Below, piece by piece: positions 48,926 to 59,072 of a DNA stretch of 64,000 bases (position 1 is the first letter of the stretch; each line of letters opens with the position of its first letter). The notes under the pieces were generated by a model that had not been told where the DNA came from, made no database searches, and saw only the letters and a list, made by a program, of their open reading frames with translations. The stretch is from Onychostoma macrolepis (taxonomy: Eukaryota; Chordata; Actinopteri; Cypriniformes; Cyprinidae), in NCBI RefSeq assembly GCF_012432095.1, contig NC_081171.1:9920395-9984394 (forward strand), read 5' to 3'. The translations under genes and the position numbers were made by a program.

Positions 48926-49105
48926 AGATGTGTTTAATATGTCCAAGCCAAGACTGTAGTAAAATTATCATTTAATTGCTGTTTTTCCTAAATGCATTTA
49001 GACTTGGGAGTTAGGACACTTTGGTGTTGTATTTTCATCATAATATCGCATGATAATTGTAGTAAAATGCAGTGAGAATTTGAGGATGCATTCTGAGCCA
49101 AATGT

Positions 49106-49449
49106 GTAGCAAAATGGTGATTTAAATTATTTTTATTTTTCTTAAAAACATTGACACTTACATATAAGACGTTTCAATTGCATTTTCATTTAATACCTCG
49201 CTATGGATATAAAGTCAATGTGGATTTGAAATGCATTTGAAAATGCAACACGCACCTGACCTGTCAATCGTTAGGCTCAGCAACAGGACGCACAATAGGT
49301 CAATATTCACCGTTAACCAAACACTTCCCACATTTACTAAAACTATATTAATTGCGGGGTATTAAATGAAAATGCTATTGAAACGTCTTATATGTAAGTG
49401 TCAATGCATTTAAGAAAAATAAAAGACATTTAAATCACCATTTTGCTAC
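49106..49449. mobile_element. Foldback MITE with arms of about 100 bp
   Basis: The left arm GTAGCAAAATGGTGATTTAA ... CACTTACATATAAGACGTTT ... TTTAATACCTCGC is repeated in reverse at the right (GCGGGGTATTAAATGAAAAT ... ACCATTTTGCTAC). The loop of about 140 bp is unique. No coding potential. The flanks show no obvious TSD. Confidence 0.75.
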
Positions 49450-49830
49450 CCTTCCATTTCTATTTACCCTTAGGGATGTTCAATACTGACAAAAAATTTG
49501 TCATAGAGTCGTTTATTCGGTTCACTCTGTTATTGAAGTCGTTTGTGTAGGAAAGATTGAATCAATGTTTGGAGTGGCTTAATGAACTTACAATGTGTTG
49601 TTTATAATTTCTTATTTGTTTATTGTTATTGGTGATTCCAGATTGCGGTCATTCAAGAAGTTATCATTTCCTCCCCCATTGTGGCTGAGCTACACATTCT
49701 CTTTGTTTTATTTTAAACATAAAACATCCAGAGGAGAATGGCACCTATGCTGGAATTCATACAAATGTATGGAACATAATAATGAAACTGTGTATAAAGC
49801 ATATTGTGTTGTTGTTTAGTTGAAAATAAT

Positions 49831-50430
49831 GAAAGGGTTAGTTCACTCAAAAATGAAAATTATGTCATTAATTACTAACCCTCATGTCGTTCCAAACCCG
49901 TAAGACCTTTGTTCATCTTTGCAACACAAATTAAGATATTTTGATGAAATCTGAGAGCTTTCTGACCCTCCATAGACAGCAAGGGTCCTTATACGATCAA
50001 GGCACAGAAACGTAGTATAAGGACATCGTTTAAACAGTCCATCTGCCATCAGTGGTTCAATCTGAACTTTATGAAGCGACGAGAATACTTTTTGTACGCA
50101 AAGAAAATAAAAATAACGACTTTATTCAGCAAGTTGTTATTTAACAAAAACAGCGTATCCGTGTGGTGTGGCTGACACAGAACAGTGTACGCAGTTTGCG
50201 TTCAGCGGATACTCTCCAAAATGCCGCTACTGTGACACAGATGCAACCAATTGTTGAATAAAGTCGTTATTTTTATTTTCTTTGTATACAAAAAGTTTTC
50301 TTGTCACTTCATAAAGTTCAGATTGAACCACTGATGGCAGAAGGACTATTTTGACGATGCTTTTCATACTTTTCTGGGCACAAAATGATTAATGACACAA
50401 TTTTCATTTTGGGCTGGAGTAACCCTTTAA
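49831..50430. mobile_element. 600-bp foldback MITE, second family
   Basis: Ends AAAGGGTTAGTTCACTCAAA and GGCTGGAGTAACCCTTT. Inner inverted arms include CAGTGGTTCAATCTGAACTT at 50050-50069 and its reverse at 50316-50335, followed by the shared word AATAAAGTCGTTATTTTTAT. The centre holds GCGTATCCGTGTGG and CAGCGGATAC. A fragment of the same family is at 5688-5760. Confidence 0.75.
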
Positions 50431-50607
50431 GTATCATAAAACATTGTTGACAAGATCACATGACAGATGCAATTGGAGACCACTGGAAATGCAAGTTTAG
50501 CATTTTATAAACAATGTTTGAACTGGAACTTGATAATTCAATCTCAACCTGTTCTGCACGTTACTCTGTACTTCACTTTCATTCATTTCATTTCATATCA
50601 TTTCCAG

Positions 50608-51345
50608 TCTTCCTGTGAAGAAATCCTGAACGAGGGTCAAAGGTTCAGGGAACCTGGAGGGAACCTACGCTTCCAAGACTCATGTATGAACAACTTCGAG
50701 AATCCATGTACAATTTGAGGTTTTTTCAAATCTCAACATGGAACTTGGACTGAACGTGCAGCAAAAGAAAAAAAGAAGTAGTTTCCTCAAGCTGGCACAT
50801 GGCAAGAGATACTAAAAACGCACAAACACTTGGAGCCCTGCTCTTAATTTAGATTGTATAGTTCTCTTAGTTTCACATTGAAATGTGAGGCATGAGTGCA
50901 TGAATCTTTCTTTATTTTCAAATGCTGTACAAGAAAGTTTTTTTTTGCAATACCATGTCAGTTGTAGATGACAGAATTCACATTTTTGGGTGAACTCTCC
51001 TTTTAAATAACATTTCACCTGACTATTGACTATAAGTCTATAGCAATTGTTATTAATGACAGCCCTGTCTTTGTATAAAATTTTTCCCATGTATCTGAAA
51101 ATGTTTTGAATCTTGACTGTTTCACAGTGAAGTTTATCTTTGTGACCACTATTTGGTGCAACACCAATACTGTACAAGTACCTGCTCATGTTTTCTTTTT
51201 TCTGCCTGTTGCTGTTTAAAACTAAAATGTTTTCCACAATACAAGCATTTTCAATGGTGCTTTATACATTGTTAAATTAATTGATGCCATAATATTTTTG
51301 TCTTCACCTGTTAAAGGCAAATAAAAGCTACTGAACACACTTTTA
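50608..51345 (+). other. Candidate terminal exon and 3' UTR
   Basis: The upstream sequence to 50607 is pyrimidine-rich and ends ATTTCCAG. From 50608, in phase 0, one frame of 36 codons (SSCEEILNEGQRFREPGGN at its start) ends with TGA at 50716-50718; the other two frames stop early. About 600 bp of AT-rich sequence follows, with AATAAA at 51320-51325 and a second at about 51356. The T/G-rich TTGTATATATTGTGCC lies further on. This is what a last exon with 3' UTR looks like, but no product is recognised. A 40-bp MITE fragment lies at 50966-51005. Chance is a fair alternative. Confidence 0.28.
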
Positions 51346-51581
51346 AGAGGTAAAAATAAACCATGTTCAATTTGTATATATTGTGCCGGATTTATTTGCT
51401 TCAAAAGATAGGCCTATATACTATAATTTTGTAGAAATTTTTGCGCAACGGATTGTCTGTTTATGGTAAAGAAGAAAATGTAAATCTACAGAATTTTCTG
51501 TTTTAATGTTGAAGGAAATGTCCTGGTAATTTTCTGCCAGCAAATTCTCTGTTTTTGTACGGAATTGTTTTTTTTACAGTG

Positions 51582-52467
51582 TAGTACATAGTACATTTTG
51601 TCATTTTCTCTTTGCTCACTCTCCTTCTCCCAACTTATTTATTTCTCAGCTCTTTCTCTCTTTGTCTCTCTGTTGTTCTCTCTCTTCATGGATACAGTTC
51701 CTGTTTTTTCAGGTGAGCTGGTAAACTCTGAAGCACTTGTTCTGGTTTGCAACCCCAATGTGAAAAATGTTTCCTGGCTTGCCTTCTCCATGTTGAAGGC
51801 CACAGGTAATTGAAAGAATAATTTATTAATATATTTTGATACAAATCAAAACTAACGACCTACCCTCTCAGGAAATTACAGCAGTGGGATGTGGGTGTAC
51901 ATTAAAGGTCTGGGGCGCACTGCTGAGTGGCATTACTCAAATAGCAGCAGGTCTGGTGCAGGCTAGGAAGGGCTGTTAATAAAGGCTTGCTGACATGCTT
52001 TCCATCACTCCTAATAGAGATATTGTCATAGGCTGCCATTTCCCAGCCCAGCAGCCCCCTGAGTGAATGGATGAGGCTTGGCCAATGCCACTATCTATCC
52101 TCATCCCGGGTCATGACGCTAACGCTGCGCTGAATATCCACTACAATGCTTCAGCTCCAACCCCTCGTGTATCACAGCACAGATCAGACACTAGAAACTG
52201 AACTGAGATGATCTGATGCACTATTGCACTTTGCAAGGGAGCTACGTTAGTGTCTCTGACAGATATTAAGCTGGTATTTTTATTCAGATTTCTGGTCATT
52301 AACGGTTTCATTATTTTACTTTCTACCACAGAAATCCGTCCCGATATGACTCCACAGCAAGACCTTGGTGCCGTGTCCTGTGAATCCTGCCCGGAATTGC
52401 TGTTTTATTGAGGCAATATTCTCTCTAAATAATAATCAGAGTTTTATTGCGTCGTTCATGCTCGGAG
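51582..52467. other. Noncoding DNA with an exon-like segment
   Basis: 51600-51712 is a long C/T-rich tract ending in AG. 51713-51805 is open and followed by GTAATT. 51880-52400 is repeat-free, more balanced sequence. Confidence 0.4.
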
Positions 52468-54950
52468 CTGGGGGAGTTTCTTGCTCCATTGCTTTATTGT
52501 GCCCCAGTTGCTCTTTTCAACTCTGTTCTCTAGTCTGAGGAAAATCCGGAAGAAAAAAGCATATGTAAGAGCATATATTTATCATTATTTACCATTTGAT
52601 CAGGTGAAGCAACATGCCATTTTCCCCACACCTCTCTCCTTTGTGTTTCATCATAATAATTTAGGGATTTTAAAAATTCTCTGTCAAAATTTGTTGTTCC
52701 CTAAAGACACAATCCCAAATGGCATATAGAGGTGAAATTGGCCATTTCAAAAGTTTTTGGATGTAGACATGCAAAACAATTAGAATTTGTAATAAGGAAT
52801 CAGTGCCAGGTGCATAAATTCTGGTTACTTTCATATTCTAATTATTATAAAATTGAAATTGCGAAATGTAACCCATAGGATTATGTAAAGATATGCTTGG
52901 TGTAAGATTTTTATTTGTTTACCCATTTGTTCCAAACGCAGTTTCCAATCCAGTTGCGAAATATAAGCTGGGGGAGTTTCTTGCACCATTGCTTTACTGT
53001 GCCCCAGTTGCTCTTTTCAACTCCGTTCTATAGTCTGAAGAACAATGAAAGAACATAGCATTTATTTGAGTCTGTATTTATCATTATTTACCATTTGATC
53101 ATTTGAAGCAACATGCCGATATACCCACACTTCCATCCTATGTGTTTCATGATAAGATTTTAAAGCTCCACATTCATCAAATTTACAAAAATTCACCATC
53201 AAGAGCTGTTTTTTCTGAAGTCGCCATCCCAGAAGGGCCTACAGGAGTAAAATTGACCTCTTCAAAAGTTGTTAGATGTCGACATGCAAAACAATTAGCA
53301 TTTTTCTGAAAATGAATCAGTGCCAGCATAAATTGCATAAATTGTACTTGCTTTCATATTCTAATTATTATTGTAAAACTGAAATGAATTACATACAGAT
53401 AGTTTTGGTGTAAGATTTTTATTTCTTTGCCTGTTTGTTCCAATCCAATTGCGAAATCCCGTATAAACTGGGGGAGTTTCTTGCACTATTGCTTTACTGT
53501 TCCCCAGTTGCTCTTTTCAACTCCGTTCTCTAGTCTGAAGAAAATTCAAAAGAACAAAACATTTATTTGAGCCCATATTTATCATTATTTACCATTTGAT
53601 CATTTGAAGCAACATGATACTCTCTCCGCACTCCCCTTCTTTGTGTTTCAACAGCCTAGCAGTAAAATCACTAATAATGAGGTGCACACTAAAAAGTTAC
53701 GACGCGGTGAACACACTAACCGAACACTGTTGTGAAAGTCAATGCTTTGAAATACGGCTTCTATTCTGGGATCCCGCTAAACAATGTGAAAACTCCATCT
53801 CCGTTTGGAAGCAGTTTACTGACACTCTTGCCTGGCTCGATGTGACATCTGACGGAATAATGAGTTGCCGTATTTCTTGGAAGGTCCAGCTGGGTTCAAG
53901 GGCATGCACGATGGTCAGCCATGGCTGAGACTGCGTCTCTGACAGAGCCTGTTCCGTCTCATTATCTGAAATGACAAGAACCAGCTGTAAGAAATGCGAG
54001 CAGATGACTAGCGATTAATGATGATCTTTCTCTTCATTTTGTGGACATCTATGGAAAGGTCAAGGTTGCTATTTCCTGTCCTTTGCTTATGAAGGCGTGG
54101 GCTATGAATACAGAGTGACAAAATATCCTTGTGGAAGAGGACAGGGAAATGCTCCTGCCTTGCTTGAATACATACACATACTTAGAGCAGCTACAAGGAA
54201 ACAAGTTTTGTGACAAGTTCCGCAATTGATTTATACATCTTCATTTCGCAAAGCCCCTGTTTTCGGTTATCTAGGAAGCAGTGCCATTTATATTCACTTT
54301 CTCTGTCACAAGGTGCTTTATTACCGTTCTTATTTGCATAAATTTATAGTATATTTACTCAAACATTTCCAAAATGGCTAACAAATGGTGGCGGGCTTGC
54401 AAGGTTGCCGTTCCTCTGCTTTTTGCCCTCTATAGCCATTTAGCAATTCCTCTGCTGTTTGCTGAACTGTCACGGTAAACTTTCTACTGTCCCCTGCTTT
54501 TTGTCTTTCTCTCCGATGTCCTCTGTGCTCAGGACATGCATATTCAAATAAAACCAAGACTGATTTGTTAATTAAGATTCAGTCAGAATGAATTTGTGCT
54601 GCTGGGACAAGAGAGACGGTCGTGCTTACCAATGTGAGCTTGATTGTCTAACAAGAATTTGGAGCTCCACGTTCATCACATGTACAAACAATTTGCTATC
54701 AAAAGCTGTCGTTTCCTGAAGACACAATCCTTAAAGGCCCTAAAGAGGCAAAATTGGCTGCTTCAAAATTGTTCACTTTCTGATAATGTATCAGTGCCAG
54801 TTGCATAAATTATGCTTATTTTCATATTCTAATTGTGATTGTAAAATTTAAATTGCAAAATGTATTTAAGTAACTCATAAAGATACGATTAATGTATGGG
54901 TTTCTTTCTTTGTCTTTTTGGTCATAATTGTATGGAAGCCTTCCACACAT
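52468..54950 (+). repeat. Old tandem array of a 500-bp unit, third copy split
   Basis: The phrase CTGGGGGAGTTTCTTG occurs at 52468, 52968 and 53468, exactly 500 bp apart. Each is followed by CCCCAGTTGCTCTTTTCAAC and TTATCATTATTTACCATTTG. Units 1 and 2 are complete. Unit 3 stops near 53650 and its second half resumes at about 54655 (GAGCTCCACGTTCATCAC), so about 1.0 kb of unique sequence interrupts it. The copies differ by many substitutions and small indels, so the array is old. No coding frame is shared by all units. Confidence 0.85.
53650..54650. other. Unique 1-kb segment inside the 500-bp array
   Basis: Single-copy sequence of balanced composition. It holds a 104-codon frame (53614-53928) that starts in the repeat and shows no domain. 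No inverted ends or TSD are visible at its borders, so it does not look like a transposon. Confidence 0.45.
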
Positions 54951-55114
54951 GACAGTTTCCTGTAATTTTTAAGTAATATATTTTTATGCTATATATAATG
55001 CTGTATATGTTTTATATATATATAAATAATAATATATATATTTTTTTTTTAAATGCAAGATATAATGTTATAATTATCTACTCAATTATTAGTTGTTGTT
55101 TTTTTTTTTGTTTT

Positions 55115-55355
55115 AAGTATGTCATTATTTACTCAACCTTAAATTGTTCCAAACCTGTTTGAGTTTCTTTTCTTTTTCTTGCAGACATAGATATTTTGAA
55201 GAATGTGGGTTACCAAACATTTTCTGGTGCCCACATTCTTCAAGATATCTTCTTTTATGTTCAAAGAAGAAGGAAATTCATGCAGGTTTGGAACAAATAA
55301 AGGCTGAATAAATTATGACAACATTTTCATTTGGGGTTGAATTAACCCCTTTAAG
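55115..55355. mobile_element. Foldback MITE (same family as 20785)
   Basis: Arms TTTACTCAACCTTAAATTGT, TCCAAACCTG and the inverse CAGGTTTGGAACAA. The centre has GAAGAATGTGGGTTACCAAA facing GCCCACATTCTTCAAG. It ends GAATTAACCCCTTTAA. Confidence 0.65.
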
Positions 55356-56283
55356 TTGTTCAATAAAATTTGGGTATTAATATCATTGTGCAGATATTTA
55401 TATTTTTTTCCCACACTCTGAATCTCTTATTTTTGTATTTGCCAACATGTCTTTATATGGCCAACTGGACAGCATCATTACAAAGCACATTAATACAACT
55501 CAGTTTATTTTAGAAAGTACAAAACAATGAATCAAAAGAATGAGAGCTCATTATTTTTGAAATACAGGTCTGGCGTTGCATCAGACACACCCCTGGTGTC
55601 TTACTAATTTCACTGTTGACTGACCTGGCTAACCAGATTTTCCGTTACTCCCCACTGCAACATTCAACCGAAACAAATATCACAAACAATTGAATGATCA
55701 GATCACTTTCTCATCCACATCTCATCCACATCACAGACTAAGTGCATTTGTTTGTCAATATCTACACAAAGACTTGCACATCATTGGCCCAACGTTCTCT
55801 GATCTTTGTGAACGTCTCTGTTTTTCTGAATTCTGCAGATGTATGCATCTTAAGCATGCCTCATTGCTTTCTGGTAGGCAAACAGAGCTGGGCTGGCCGT
55901 GGCTGACTGCTATTACATTATCTCAGTAGGTGCGGGTAGGCTGGGCATGTAGGCAGCGAAGGGCAGGGCACAGCGCTTTGCCAGGCGGATGATAAGGGTG
56001 ATTGAAGCAACTGGCACAGTGTGGAATCATCAGTTGCCAAAGCTGGTGTTTCCAGGCAGCGCATCCCAACAGGATGCCATGGAGCAGAGCTGAAACAATC
56101 TATTAATATTCAAGCAGGGCGAAATGTCAGGGAAATGTACTCCCCCTCCTTACATTCAAACACACATGTACCACATATAGGGACGAACCACTAACTCACT
56201 AATAATCCACAATTCTGTGTGGTAAATATTTGATTAAGTTGTTGCTTTGCACTAAATTTTTTAGTGATTGTAAAATTAACCAA

Positions 56284-56285
<2 letters not shown>
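55356..56285. other. Noncoding DNA, no gene seen
   Basis: Single-copy in appearance. A plus-strand frame of 79 codons at 55690-55929 has no recognisable domain. No transposon ends. Confidence 0.5.

Positions 56286-56342
<57 letters not shown>
56286..56342. repeat. (AT)n microsatellite
   Basis: Pure alternating AT of about 57 bp. It resumes after 57321, beyond an inserted hAT. Confidence 0.95.
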
Positions 56343-56345
<3 letters not shown>

Positions 56346-56917
56346 TGGTGGGCATAGATTAATTTTTTAATCTAGATTAATCTCACTGTAATCTTGGAAT
56401 TAATCTAGATTAATCTAGGTTAAAATGGCTCATTTGAATTCTGCCAAGTAGATAAGTAAACAACTAGCAGTCATCAAGAATTTAATATTGATAATAACAT
56501 TGAAGACATTGTATGATTATTCCTTAAAGATAAGGTTTTAATAGTTTTAGTAGTAGTAGCCTATTACGTTCTGCCCAATGTCTTCAAGTGAAACCGAACT
56601 TTTATTTTGACGGGTTGCCGTGAGGATAGTTTTTCTCAAATGAAACGCTCGAATGCTCATGAAGTGACTCTCAGAGCAGTTCTGGAGATGTTGTTCATGT
56701 ATTTATGTCCTCATTTAGTGAGACGACAGGCGTTAATATCGCCGCAAGCGTCACGCGGTCTTCTGTATGAGTAGTGAACAAACCCGTGCGTCTGCGCCAT
56801 ACATTCACACAGAGACACACAGAAGTCATATTTAGATAGACGTTTTGCGGCTTAATATTTACAAATAGGAGTGGGAGTGTGCTCACTTGTGTGTTCGCTT
56901 ACGTTTGTTTGTTTCTT

Positions 56918-56952
<35 letters not shown>

Positions 56953-57321
56953 ACCGGGCGGAACTCCGCTGTGCGCGATACAGAGAGCGCGACCATGTAA
57001 CGAGAGACAGAAATGACTTGCCGATTTCCATTGGGAAGCTTCATAAAATAAATTTTCCTGAAGCAAACCCAGCGGCTTCATAGCTGCATCCATGTTAGCA
57101 CGCATACACACAGGTTCAAGACTCGTTCTCGCCCCTACAGTGCAATTCGGCTAGGTATACATCCGCTAAAATATCAAGGTGAAAGTCATCATAGCTTGCG
57201 TACTATAGACCCAGCTCCCAACCCAACTTTGAGAATAGATTAACGGCGATATTTTTTTTTATCGCCCGATAAGAGTCTCACGTTAACGCAGCACGTTAAC
57301 GCCGATAACGGCCCACCACTA
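56343..57321. mobile_element. Non-autonomous hAT inserted in (AT)n
   Basis: 979 bp, ends TAGTGGTGGGC and GCCCACCACTA. Both flanks read ATATATAT (56335-56342, 57322-57329), which is an 8-bp TSD but also what a microsatellite gives by chance. Subterminal AATCTAGATTAATCT words at the left and GTTAACG words at the right are typical. The interior has a (GT)n at 56920-56948 and G/C-rich sequence. No transposase domain was recognised. Confidence 0.78.
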
Positions 57322-57329
<8 letters not shown>

Positions 57330-57361
<32 letters not shown>

Positions 57362-57644
57362 GTTTTTGTGGTTTACGGGGACAAAATTTGTATAATGACA
57401 TGGGTATGACAGAGGTATTACAATTTGAAGGTGGTTTATGAGGACACTGCCTATCCCCGTAAATTAAAAGGCTTAAAAAACATACTAAATGGTGTTTTTT
57501 TTTTTTTTTTTTTAAATCTAAAAATGCAGACAGTCTCCTGTAAGGGGTAGGTTTAGGTGTACGGTTGGTGTAGGGCGATATCACATACAGTTTGTACAGT
57601 ATAAAAACCATTACGCCTATGGAGAGTCCCCATAAACCACTAAA

Positions 57645-57679
<35 letters not shown>

Positions 57680-57680
57680 G
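57330..57680. repeat. Dispersed fish repeat bounded by (GT)n
   Basis: Words such as TTGTATAATGACATGGGTAT, GGGGTAGGTTTAGGTGTA, GTTGGTGTAGGGCGATA and AAAACCATTACGCCTATGGA are known to me from a very common teleost repeat that is often flanked by (GT)n, as here (57332-57358 and 57651-57679). The minus-strand frame across it (57240-57611) is not considered a gene. Confidence 0.6.
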
Positions 57681-57689
57681 TTTGGAAGG

Positions 57690-57736
57690 ACTTGACGGTG
57701 AGTAATTTTCATTTTTTTGGGAACTACCCCTTTAAT
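57690..57736. repeat. Foldback-MITE end fragment
   Basis: GGTGAGTAATTTTCATTTTT then GGGAACTACCCCTTTAA is the right end of the family seen at 20785-21089. Confidence 0.5.
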
Positions 57737-59019
57737 ATTGTATATTGTATTGATAGCCCTATAAATGTTGAAAAACATATAATAATCAGTTTTATATATG
57801 ATTGTGTTTTTGATATGGTGTTTTGCATTTTCACAGGTTAATACAATTCACTAATATGATCTCTATTTTTTGTCCTCTGCAGCCGACAAGATAAAAAAAA
57901 AAAAAAAAAAACCGCTAGATTTCTCACAAAATATGTAAATTGTTTCATATTGAAATGCTTCGCCCAGATTTTTGGGCTGACCTGGAGTCCTGGACACTGT
58001 GAATCTCCTTAGAAATAGGATCACGTTTGCTGCTTTGCACTGCCTGATCACTCCATGTATACAAAAAAAAGAAGACAAAAGCACTGCAATAAATTACACA
58101 GTGACAAGGAATCAGCAAATAAATCACCTTGGGGTGGCCTGAGCACAGAGAGTGTGATTCATTTTACTCTCTAGAGGCGAGAACATTTAAGCAGAAACCT
58201 TCAGCACAGTAGGATGAATTGTGTCTGTTAAAACATTGTGTGCTGGATTAAAATTTAATGTCTGCATTATCAATAAAGCTCAATCTTTTTGTTGCACGGA
58301 GGAGAGTTTGTGTTATATGTTACTGATGGCCTGAGCATGACAACATTTATAAACTAAAAATGCTCATAAGCACTTTAAAAAAAAGTCATAATGCTAATAC
58401 ATGTACAGTCCCCTTTGCATCTAAGATCCAGAGAGAATTTCACTCTTGAGTCTAAGCACATGAGCTAATGCATTGTTTTGTTGTAATGTGAAAGTGATTA
58501 ACAGTATGTTTTATATATACTTCTTATGGTATTTACACACTGTATTTGACTACTATTTATAAAAAATAATTCATTAATATCATGCAAAATATGATACATA
58601 TACAATGTGCAAATAATGCATACTACAAATAATACATACAGTAATAAAACAATACATATTACTACTGACAGTAACTACAGAAACTTTAGTATGACACATT
58701 TAGTTATGTTGTCTCAACAGTATATAAATATATTTACAAAGTAATAAAAATATTTTTTAAATATAATGTAAAATAAACATAAATTGATTTAAATAATGTT
58801 TATATAATATTTATAATATATAATATTTATCTAATATATTTTGTTAATTTGTATTTATTATATAATATTTTTGTAAATTATTTACATTCACATTATTACA
58901 CTACATTGTATTATATATTTATATTATTTATTGCATGTATATGTGTGTATATTGAGACATTGTTTTAAAATTATAATTTTTATTGGTTTGTGTGTGTATA
59001 TATATAACTATATTATATA

Positions 59020-59072
<53 letters not shown>

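Larger units (their letters stand above)
46577..51581. other. Repeat patchwork between CACTGTAAAA and TTTTACAGTG
   Basis: CACTGTAAAAAAAAA at 46577 and TTTTTTTTACAGTG ending 51581 are inverted, and both touch TA on the outside. They could be ends of one 5-kb element, or of two separate MITE fragments. The shared stretch is mostly A/T, so pairing is weak evidence. Within: a repeat at 46734-47700 with ACTTTTTT...GGCGAC words, a G/C-rich module at 46885-47000, a dispersed repeat at 47312, a foldback element at 49106, a MITE at 49831, and a possible small gene. Confidence 0.25.

Noticed and set aside
50812..51237. 141-codon minus-strand frame, among the longest non-transposon frames
   Set aside because: It contains a foldback-MITE fragment (50966-51005), has no recognisable domain, and lies opposite a region that looks like 3' UTR.
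52468..53490. Regularly spaced repeats considered as a CRISPR-like array
   Set aside because: The units are 500 bp, diverged and in a vertebrate genome. They are an ordinary tandem duplication.
53614..53928. 104-codon frame in the split 500-bp array
   Set aside because: It begins in the repeat unit and continues into unique DNA with no domain. The other repeat units do not keep the frame.
57240..57611. 123-codon minus-strand frame
   Set aside because: It runs through a hAT end, a (GT)n and a dispersed repeat, and includes poly-Lys from a poly-T run.
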